DNA of 64,000 bases from a bacterium. GTDB taxonomy: Bacteria > Myxococcota_A > Bradymonadia > UBA7976 > UBA1532. The first letter of the stretch is position 1. Each line of letters opens with the position of its first letter. The stretch lies in NCBI GenBank assembly GCA_030427205.1, contig JAUHXC010000021.1, forward strand, positions 102,285-166,284. Reading direction: 5' to 3'. The notes under the pieces were generated by a model, which made no database searches, had not been told where the DNA came from, and was given only the letters and a program-made list of their open reading frames with translations. Of this stretch, positions 22,286 through 29,354 are shown piece by piece. Both the position numbers and the translations under genes were made by a program.

Positions 22286-24762
22286 TGCGACGCCGAAACC
22301 TCTTGAGCGCCGCGTTGGCGGCCCTGTTGACCCCCGCTGCGGCCCTCGCCGTGCCGACCACCGTGCCGGTGCAGGGCGTGCTGCAAGACGCCGACGGCGC
22401 GCCGATCGCCGCCGAGCTGCCGGTGATCTTCAGCCTCTACGCCGACCCCGACGGCGAGACCCTGGTCTGGACCGAAGAGCGCGCCGTGGCTTTCGACCGC
22501 GGCTTCTTCACCCTCGACCTGGGCAGCGCCGAGCCGCTCGACGCCGGACTGTTCCGCGACAACCCCGACGGCCTGTGGCTGGGCATCGCCGTCGACGGCG
22601 ACGACGAGATGGAGCTGGTCTCCATCGGCACCGCACCCTTCGCCGGCTTCGCCGAGTACGCCGGGCAGGCCGCCGCCGCCGAGACCGCCGTCACCGCCGA
22701 CAGCGCCACCCGCGCCGACAGCGCGGCGACGGCGGACAGCGCGGCGACGGCAGACACCGCCACCCGCGCCGACAGCGCCGCCACCGCCGACAGCGCCGCC
22801 CGGGCCGAGGTGGCCGACGACGCCGACGCGGTCGGCGGCATCGCGCCGGCCGACATCGCGCTGGTGGGCCATACCCACGCCTTCGCCGAGCTGACCGACA
22901 TCCCGCCGGGCCTCGAAGACGGCGACGATGACACCACCTACGCCGCGGGCGACGGGCTGGCCCTGGCCGACGGCGTCTTCTCGCTGACGCCCTGCCTCGA
23001 CGGGCAGGTGCTCTTGGCGGGCGAGGCCGGCTGGGCCTGCGCCGACGGCGACGGGCTGGCCCCCGCGGTGGGCGCCGAGCTGGCGGGCACCGATCTGATC
23101 ATCACCGACGGCGAGGCCATCACCACCGTCGATCTGGCCTCGCTGGTGGCCGACGGCGACGCCGACGCGACCAACGAGCTGCTCATCGGCGCCGCGCTCG
23201 ACGGCTCGACGCTGGTGCTCAGCGACGCCGGCGGCGACACCCGGGTCGAGCTGGCGGACCTCGTGCCCGACGCGGCGCTGACCGTCAGCGGCGTCTCGCT
23301 CGACGGCACGGTCTTGACCCTGAGCCGGGGGGATGCGCCCGAAGACGCGCTGACCGTCGACCTCGGCGCCCTGGCGGACGACGACGGCGACCCGACCAAC
23401 GAGCTGCTGACGGGCGCCTCGCTCGAAGGCACGGTGCTGACCATCGAAGACGCCGGCGGCGTGCAGCAGATCGACCTGGCGGCGCTGGCCGACGGCGACG
23501 GCGATCCGACCAACGAGCTGCTGATCGGGGCCTCGCTCGAAGGCACGGTGCTGACCCTGGAAGACGCCAACGGCGTGCGGCAGATCGACCTCGCGTCGCT
23601 GGTGGACGACGATGACGCCGACTCGACCAACGAGCTGTTGACCGGGGCGTCGTTCGACGGCACCACGCTGACGCTGGAAGACGCGGGCGGTCAGCGGCAG
23701 GTCGACCTGGGCGCCCTGACCGACGGCGACGGCGACGCGACCAACGAGCTGTTGATCGGCGCCTCGCTCGCCGGCACTACGCTGACGTTGGAAGACGCGG
23801 GCGGCCAGCGGCAGGTCGAGCTGGCGTCGCTGGTGGACGACGCCGACGCCGACCCGACCAACGAGCTGCTGACGGGCGCCTCGCTGGCGGGCACGGTGCT
23901 CAACCTCGACGACGCGGGCGGCCGGCGGCAGATCGAGCTGTCGTCGCTGGTCGACGACGCCGACGCCGATCCGACCAACGAGCTGCTGACCGGGGCCTCA
24001 CTGGCGGGCACGGTGCTCAACCTCGACGACGCGGGCGGCCGGCGGCAGGTCGAGCTGTCGTCGCTGGTCGACGACAACGACGCCGACCCGACCAACGAGC
24101 TGCAGTCGCTGACCTTCGCCGGCAGCACCGGCGTGCTCTCGATCACCGGCACCAACAACGTCAACGTCTACGAGGGCGCGTTCGTGCTCAGCTCGAACCT
24201 GGGCAACAGCCAGGACGACTTCGCCCCGGCGACCACCTTCAACGGCGACGACAACGGGCAGTCGATCGAGCTGCCCTTCAGCGTGACCTACGGCGGGGTG
24301 GCCTACACCCGGATCTGGCTCAGCACGAACGGGTGGATGGAGTTCCAGACCGCCAACGTGAACCTGGGCAGCGACCTGTCCAACGAGGTGATGCCGACCA
24401 ACGATCACTCGGGGCCGTTCGTGGCGCTCTATTGGGATGACCTCGTCACCACGATCTCGTACGAGACCAACGGCAGCGACGGCAACCGGGTCTTCACCGT
24501 TCAGTGGGCCGGCGATACGTTCAGCGGCGACCATGTGGTGAACTTCACCGCCCAGATCCACGAGACCTCGGGCGCGATCACCGTGCGCTATCAGACCATG
24601 GCCCCCGAGGCCAACGGCCAGAGCGCCACCATCGGCTTCCAGACCGCTGGCGGCGCCAACGCCAAGGCCTACCCCCTGGGCACCAACGTCAAGATCCTCG
24701 ACGACAACGTCGACGACGGCGGCCCTGGCAGTCAGGGCTGGTCCATCGCCCCGCTGCGCTGA
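22285..24762 (+). CDS. Secreted adhesin-like protein with TNEL repeats and beta-sandwich tail
   Basis: 825 residues from the ATG overlapping the previous stop. It has a Sec signal peptide (MRRRNLLSAALAALL..., cleavage after ALA). An N-terminal domain of about 110 residues (VQGVLQDADGAPI..., NPDGLWLGIAVDGD) resembles modules before tail-fibre-like regions. An Ala/Asp/Ser/Thr heptad-like stretch follows. Then come seven to eight 38-residue units with (D/N)PTNEL...GTxLTLEDAGG...IDLASLV. The C-terminal 210 residues (VYEGAFVLSSNLG..., IWLSTNGWMEFQTANV, FVALYWDDLV) look like a nidogen-type beta domain. It is presumably a surface or matrix protein paired with the upstream lipoprotein. Confidence 0.85.
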   Translation: MRRRNLLSAALAALLTPAAALAVPTTVPVQGVLQDADGAPIAAELPVIFSLYADPDGETLVWTEERAVAFDRGFFTLDLGSAEPLDAGLFRDNPDGLWLGIAVDGDDEMELVSIGTAPFAGFAEYAGQAAAAETAVTADSATRADSAATADSAATADTATRADSAATADSAARAEVADDADAVGGIAPADIALVGHTHAFAELTDIPPGLEDGDDDTTYAAGDGLALADGVFSLTPCLDGQVLLAGEAGWACADGDGLAPAVGAELAGTDLIITDGEAITTVDLASLVADGDADATNELLIGAALDGSTLVLSDAGGDTRVELADLVPDAALTVSGVSLDGTVLTLSRGDAPEDALTVDLGALADDDGDPTNELLTGASLEGTVLTIEDAGGVQQIDLAALADGDGDPTNELLIGASLEGTVLTLEDANGVRQIDLASLVDDDDADSTNELLTGASFDGTTLTLEDAGGQRQVDLGALTDGDGDATNELLIGASLAGTTLTLEDAGGQRQVELASLVDDADADPTNELLTGASLAGTVLNLDDAGGRRQIELSSLVDDADADPTNELLTGASLAGTVLNLDDAGGRRQVELSSLVDDNDADPTNELQSLTFAGSTGVLSITGTNNVNVYEGAFVLSSNLGNSQDDFAPATTFNGDDNGQSIELPFSVTYGGVAYTRIWLSTNGWMEFQTANVNLGSDLSNEVMPTNDHSGPFVALYWDDLVTTISYETNGSDGNRVFTVQWAGDTFSGDHVVNFTAQIHETSGAITVRYQTMAPEANGQSATIGFQTAGGANAKAYPLGTNVKILDDNVDDGGPGSQGWSIAPLR
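23160..24113 (+). repeat. 114-bp coding tandem repeats (38-residue TNEL units)
   Basis: Units each open with Asp-rich sequence and TNEL and end with a VDLASL-type strand. The unit near 23280 is degenerate. The last two full units (about 23850-24070) are nearly identical at the DNA level, which indicates recent duplication. Confidence 0.88.
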
Positions 24763-24801
24763 GCCGGCGCGCCCGGGCGCCCGGCGACCTCGGCCCGTCG
24801 C

Positions 24802-24829
24802 TTGACCACGCTCGCGAGCGTGGCATGCT
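24802..24829 (+). promoter_or_regulatory. Candidate promoter with embedded 18-bp operator palindrome
   Basis: TTGACC (24802-24807, 5/6 match to -35) is followed after a 16-base spacer by CATGCT (24824-24829) with a TGG just upstream, as in extended -10 elements. The spacer contains a perfect 18-base palindrome, CCACGCTCG-CGAGCGTGG (24806-24823). A repressor bound there would block RNA polymerase on the ATPase/NACHT cassette, whose start lies 27 bases on. The palindrome could alternatively be a hairpin ending the upstream gene. Confidence 0.42.
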
Positions 24830-24856
24830 GCACCCGACGAGGAGGTCGAGCCGTCC

Positions 24857-26119
24857 ATGGCCAAGCACATCCAGCGCCTGTTCAGCCCCAACCCGCCCAA
24901 GGCCGGCGACCCGCTCACCCGTGAGCTGTTCGTCGACCGCGAGCTGGAGCTGGCCGACGGGATCGAGTTCCTGACCGCGGGCCAGGACTTCGAGCCGCGG
25001 ATCTACGCGATCCACGGCGAGTCGCGCAGCGGCAAGTCGCACCTCGCGCGCAGACTGCTCGACGACGTCGCCGATCGCTTCACCGCCGTCGAGCTCAACG
25101 CGACGACGATGGGCGACGCGCGGCTCGCGCTGGCCAAGATCTTCTCCGACCTCGTCGCCGCGGTGAAGGCCGAGCTGAAGGCCGATCCGTTGTCGACGCG
25201 GGCGCAGCGTGTGGAGCCGTGGATGGCCTGGTTCGATGGCCTGCTCCCGCTCATCCAGGGCGACGAGAAGAGCCGGGAGATCCAGGTGACACACGGGGTG
25301 CGGGAGGTCATGACCGCCCGCTTCGGCAGCGTGCACGCCGCGTTCACCGAGAAGGTCGCCGACCTGACCGATCAGACCGCGACGACCATGCGGATCGAGC
25401 AGCCCGAGGACTGGACGCTGGTCCGCCACGTCCGGCGGCTCGCCGAGCTGGCGTGGTACGCGGGCGGCGAGCGGCCGGTGCTGATCTACGTCGACGACCT
25501 CGACCTGCTCACCCGCCGCCGCCATCGGGAGGACGACCCCGAAGCGGTCAACCTGACGGCCTTCCTCGAGCCGATCGCCGAGAGCCCGAAGGTGGTGGTC
25601 GTCGCGTCGGTGCGCTCGCGCTACTTCACGACCCGCGACAAGGCCTTTCACGACTTCGTCAAGGTGCGGCTGTTTCCGCACGGGCTGTTGAGGCAGGTCT
25701 ACCAGCGCCAGATCGACGTCTTGTACGACGGCGAGCCCGTCTTCGCCGATGACACCCTCGCCCGTTTGCTGTCGGTGGCCGCCGGCCGAGTCGGCGTCTT
25801 CCTGCGTTACTGCTACCAGCTCTGGCGCTTCGCCCGGCGTCAGTTGCCCATCACCCGCGAGCGCTACGACGCCTGGGTCGAGCAGGAGCTGCGCGATCTG
25901 ATGAACGACCCGCGCACCGCCCGGGCGATGCATATGATCGGCGGTTGGATGGTGGCCGGCGACATCGGCGGCGAGCTGCCGGGCGTCGACCCCGAGGACG
26001 GTCCGCTGGCCGGCCTCGTTCTGCGCCCGCCGAGCCTGGGGGATGGCGATCTGGTGGAGGTCGTGCCCGAGCATCGGCAGGTGATCAAGCGGCTGGTCGT
26101 CGCGGCGAGCCTCGTATGA
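24857..26119 (+). CDS. AAA-type P-loop ATPase, first gene of NACHT cassette
   Basis: 420 residues with a GGAGGT ribosome-binding site. After LFVDRELELADGIEFL, an opening typical of ORC/STAND-type AAA ATPases, comes Walker A GESRSGKSHLARRLL (about residues 54-68) and Walker B VLIYVDDLDLLTRR (about 210-223). A sensor-1-like strand VVVVASVRSRYF follows. The C-terminal third is helical. No transmembrane segment or nuclease motif is seen. The stop overlaps the start of the NACHT gene (ATGA), so both proteins are made in step, probably as a complex. The exact family is not recognised. Confidence 0.85.
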   Translation: MAKHIQRLFSPNPPKAGDPLTRELFVDRELELADGIEFLTAGQDFEPRIYAIHGESRSGKSHLARRLLDDVADRFTAVELNATTMGDARLALAKIFSDLVAAVKAELKADPLSTRAQRVEPWMAWFDGLLPLIQGDEKSREIQVTHGVREVMTARFGSVHAAFTEKVADLTDQTATTMRIEQPEDWTLVRHVRRLAELAWYAGGERPVLIYVDDLDLLTRRRHREDDPEAVNLTAFLEPIAESPKVVVVASVRSRYFTTRDKAFHDFVKVRLFPHGLLRQVYQRQIDVLYDGEPVFADDTLARLLSVAAGRVGVFLRYCYQLWRFARRQLPITRERYDAWVEQELRDLMNDPRTARAMHMIGGWMVAGDIGGELPGVDPEDGPLAGLVLRPPSLGDGDLVEVVPEHRQVIKRLVVAASLV

Positions 26120-29100
26120 GCGCGCCGAGGTTCGCGGGCAACTTGCTGGCGATGCCGCACTTCGCCGACGAGGCGCGGTTCCGGCTCGACGAGGCGGCGG
26201 GTTCGGCCGAGGCGATCGCGCAGGCGATCAACGGGGCGGCCAGGCGGATTCGAGCGGGCGAGGCGCCGAAGCTGGTCGCGTTCGATCTGGTGACCGAGCA
26301 CCCGGCGGTGCAGGTCCTGGCGGCGCTGGCCGAGGTCACTGAGGCCGATCGGGCTTATGTATACAGCGCGCTGGAGATCGCGGAGTCGGTGCGCGCGGTG
26401 GTGGGGCCGTTGGTCGTCGCGATCCAGAACGTCGCCCCCGTGCAGTCGGGGCTGCGGGCGACGGTGCCGGCGCTGAGTGAGGTGCGATCTACGCGGCCTC
26501 AGTATATCGTCGAGGTCGATGTCGGCCGTCTTCTGGAAGAGATTGGCCTTGCGGTGATCGAAGACTGGATCGATCTGGCCACGGGCGATTGGGGAGACTT
26601 TCCGTACCAAGCCCCTCTTGTCATCCCAAACATTCCAGACATCGTAGGCTCCGGACCCCATGAAGGTGACCCGATCTACGAGGGAGGCGTGAGCCTCATT
26701 CGGTTCGCTGTCTATCGTGCAGTGATCGAGCTGGTTCGTCATAACGGGCACCATCTGGCCTACCTGACAGAAGCGCTCGATCCCGGTGAACGCTTCTCCG
26801 CCGTCACCGAGATTCGGGCGCGCGTCCTGCTGAACCGAAGCCTGCTCGACTCGCCGGATCAAGCGCCCTTCATCGAGGGTTTGCGGTCGTCCTTGGCGCG
26901 CTGGTGGCGCGAGCGTGGCCTGGGGCGAGCAGAGGCTGCGACGATCGCGGCACGCCTCGGCGCGTTCTTCACTGCCGAACTACTCCGTGAGTGGTGTCAT
27001 TTGCCGGGCAGCTTCGCCGAGTTGGCGTCGTATCTCGACGAGCCAGATACCCCGAGCGCCGCGCGAGCTCGTTTCTGGCAGGCCCACCGCGCGCGGCTGA
27101 TGCGCCTGCCGCACGAGGCCGTCTTCGCCGATACTTTCTCGTTGGCCCAGGTCTGGCAGCCGCTGCGGGTGTTCTGGGTCGACCGGGGAGCGACGCCCGG
27201 CGACTGCGGCTCGGCCGAGCCGGACGCCGACCCGCGGGGTCGGGGCTCAATTAGGTACGTTCGACGCATCGAGCGCGCCACGACAACTATCGGGCGATGG
27301 CTGGCGGGTGACGACACCGACGATACGCTGCGGGTCGTCTCCGGCGGCCCGGGCGCCGGCAAGAGCTCGCTGGCCAAGATCATCGCCGCTGGCCGCGCCG
27401 CCCTCGGCGAGCGGGTATTGCTGATCGAGCTGTTCCACTTCGATCTGGCCGACAGCCTCGCCGCCGCGATCAACCGCTTCGGCCGTGAGCAGGGGCTGCG
27501 GCACGACGTGCTGGCCGAGGCCACCGAAGAGCCCCTGCTGCTCATCTTCGACGGGCTCGACGAGCTCTCCATCCGCGGCTCGGTCGGGCGCGAGGCGGTG
27601 ACCTCGCTGATCGACGACGTGCGCGACCTCTTGCGCGACCACAACCGTGGGCGGGTACACGTGCGGGCGCTGCTGCTCGGCCGCGAGGTCGTCGTAGAGG
27701 GCGTCTCCAGCCGCTTCCGCCAGACCGGGCAGGTGCTGCACGTCTTGCCCTACGTCGTGCCCTTTGATCAGCACGACCGCTATCACGACCCCGACGGGTT
27801 GCTGGCCGAAGACCAGCGCGACGGGTGGTGGCGGGCCTACGGCGTGTGCAAGGGGCGCGACTACGACGGCTTCCCGCTGACCGACTCGAAGGCGGCGGCA
27901 CTGACGGTCGAGCCGCTGCTGAACTACCTCGTCGCCATCGCGCTCGACGGCGGCGCCGACCTCGGCGGGGCCTCGCTGACCGACGTCTACGGGGCGCTGG
28001 TGCGCCAGGTCTTCGAGCGGGTGCACGCCGGCGACGCGGCGCGCCTGCCCGGCACCGAGCGGGTCGAGCTGTGGGCTTTCGAGGAGTTCCTGCGGGCGGT
28101 GGCCGTGGTGGCGTGGCACGGCGAGGGCCGCGTGGCGACGCTGACCGACATCATCGAGCGCTGCCCGCCCGTCGTCCTCGATCAGATGCAGGCCCTCGAA
28201 CGCGGCGCCGAGAGCGCGGTCAGCCGGCTGATCGCCGCGTTCTACTTCCGCCAGCCCCGGGACGCGGCGGCCGGTGACCGGGCGTTCGAGTTCACCCACC
28301 AGAGCTTCGCCGAGTACCTGATCGCCCGGGAGATCGTCTCGTTCCTGGAGATCCTGCGCGACGAGGCCGAGACCAACCGCCGCCGCGGCCGGCGGGGGTG
28401 GACCCCGGAAGCTCAGCTCGCCGAGTGGGCCCGGCTGTTCGGGCCGGCGGCGATCGAGCCCAATACGTTCGACTTCGTGCTCGACGGGCTGCGCGGGCTC
28501 GGCGAGGACGCGGTGCGGCCGATCCTGGCGACGCTGAACGACCTGCTCGGCCGGGTGCTGCGCCACGACTTCCCGCTGAGCGCGCTGGGCACCGAAGGGT
28601 ATGCCGGCGGGGTGCTGGCGCGCAGCCGCAACGCCGGCGAGGCTTTGCTGGCCCTGGCGTCGGGCTGCGCCGAGGTGGTCGATGGGCGGGTGAGCTTCGA
28701 GATGCCGACGGCCGACGCCTTCGGCACGTGGCTGCGGCGGCTTCAGCCGCAGCGTGCCAGCACAAAGAACAGCCTCGCGTTGACGCGGCTGGCGCGGCTC
28801 GAACTGGCTGGGGTCGACCTGGCGTTCGCCGACCTCGGCTGGAGCGACCTCTCCGGTACGAACCTGTTTGACGCGCATCTCGACGGGGCGAATCTCCGTG
28901 GCGCTCGTCTCGCCGGAGCAGATCTTCGTGGAGCATTCCTCGCTGAGGTAGAGCTATCCCACGCGAACTTGGCGGGCGCGAACCTTGCGGGCGCGAACCT
29001 CGCCGGAGCCAATCTCTACCGCGCGAGCCTTGCCGGCGCCAATCTCCGTGGAGCGCACCTCTCTGGCGCGAACCTCTCTATGGCATATGTCAACGCTGCG

Positions 29101-29154
29101 ACCCGTTGGCCGGACGGTTTCGACCCGGACAAGGCAGATCTCATCTTCATCTGA
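26116..29154 (+). CDS. NACHT-type STAND NTPase with C-terminal pentapeptide repeats
   Basis: 1,012 residues. Residues 1-390 match no family I know; this is where STAND proteins usually carry the effector. The NTPase has Walker A GGPGAGKSS (about 410) and a NACHT-style Walker B LLLIFDGLDELS (about 475). The conserved FTHQSFAEYLIAREI helix of NACHT proteins is near 725. A helical segment follows, then about 19 pentapeptide units (A-N-L-x-G type, residues 898-993) forming a right-handed beta-helix that would act as sensor or mimic. Relatives include bacterial NACHT defence proteins; the defence role here is inference. DNA at 26581-26760 is about 58% GC against about 73% in the NTPase core, suggesting a mosaic origin. 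Confidence 0.88.
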   Translation: MSAPRFAGNLLAMPHFADEARFRLDEAAGSAEAIAQAINGAARRIRAGEAPKLVAFDLVTEHPAVQVLAALAEVTEADRAYVYSALEIAESVRAVVGPLVVAIQNVAPVQSGLRATVPALSEVRSTRPQYIVEVDVGRLLEEIGLAVIEDWIDLATGDWGDFPYQAPLVIPNIPDIVGSGPHEGDPIYEGGVSLIRFAVYRAVIELVRHNGHHLAYLTEALDPGERFSAVTEIRARVLLNRSLLDSPDQAPFIEGLRSSLARWWRERGLGRAEAATIAARLGAFFTAELLREWCHLPGSFAELASYLDEPDTPSAARARFWQAHRARLMRLPHEAVFADTFSLAQVWQPLRVFWVDRGATPGDCGSAEPDADPRGRGSIRYVRRIERATTTIGRWLAGDDTDDTLRVVSGGPGAGKSSLAKIIAAGRAALGERVLLIELFHFDLADSLAAAINRFGREQGLRHDVLAEATEEPLLLIFDGLDELSIRGSVGREAVTSLIDDVRDLLRDHNRGRVHVRALLLGREVVVEGVSSRFRQTGQVLHVLPYVVPFDQHDRYHDPDGLLAEDQRDGWWRAYGVCKGRDYDGFPLTDSKAAALTVEPLLNYLVAIALDGGADLGGASLTDVYGALVRQVFERVHAGDAARLPGTERVELWAFEEFLRAVAVVAWHGEGRVATLTDIIERCPPVVLDQMQALERGAESAVSRLIAAFYFRQPRDAAAGDRAFEFTHQSFAEYLIAREIVSFLEILRDEAETNRRRGRRGWTPEAQLAEWARLFGPAAIEPNTFDFVLDGLRGLGEDAVRPILATLNDLLGRVLRHDFPLSALGTEGYAGGVLARSRNAGEALLALASGCAEVVDGRVSFEMPTADAFGTWLRRLQPQRASTKNSLALTRLARLELAGVDLAFADLGWSDLSGTNLFDAHLDGANLRGARLAGADLRGAFLAEVELSHANLAGANLAGANLAGANLYRASLAGANLRGAHLSGANLSMAYVNAATRWPDGFDPDKADLIFI

Positions 29155-29354
29155 GGCGTGCTCCGAACGCCCTGCACCGACCCAGCGCCCCGCTGCGGCC
29201 CGATCCGCCGCGACCCCATCCTCGGTACCCTCGAACGCCTCCCTGACCGCCCGCGGGCCACTGGGCGCCCTGGCGGGCATTTTGTCTGCGCGATCGCTGT
29301 AAGACCCCCTCCGGCGGGCCGTCCATGCAGGCGAACCCCCACCGGAGACCCGCC

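Noticed and set aside
24857..29154. Prophage or transposon carrying the NACHT cassette
   Set aside because: No integrase, transposase, tRNA or direct repeats flank it; only a local composition change supports transfer.
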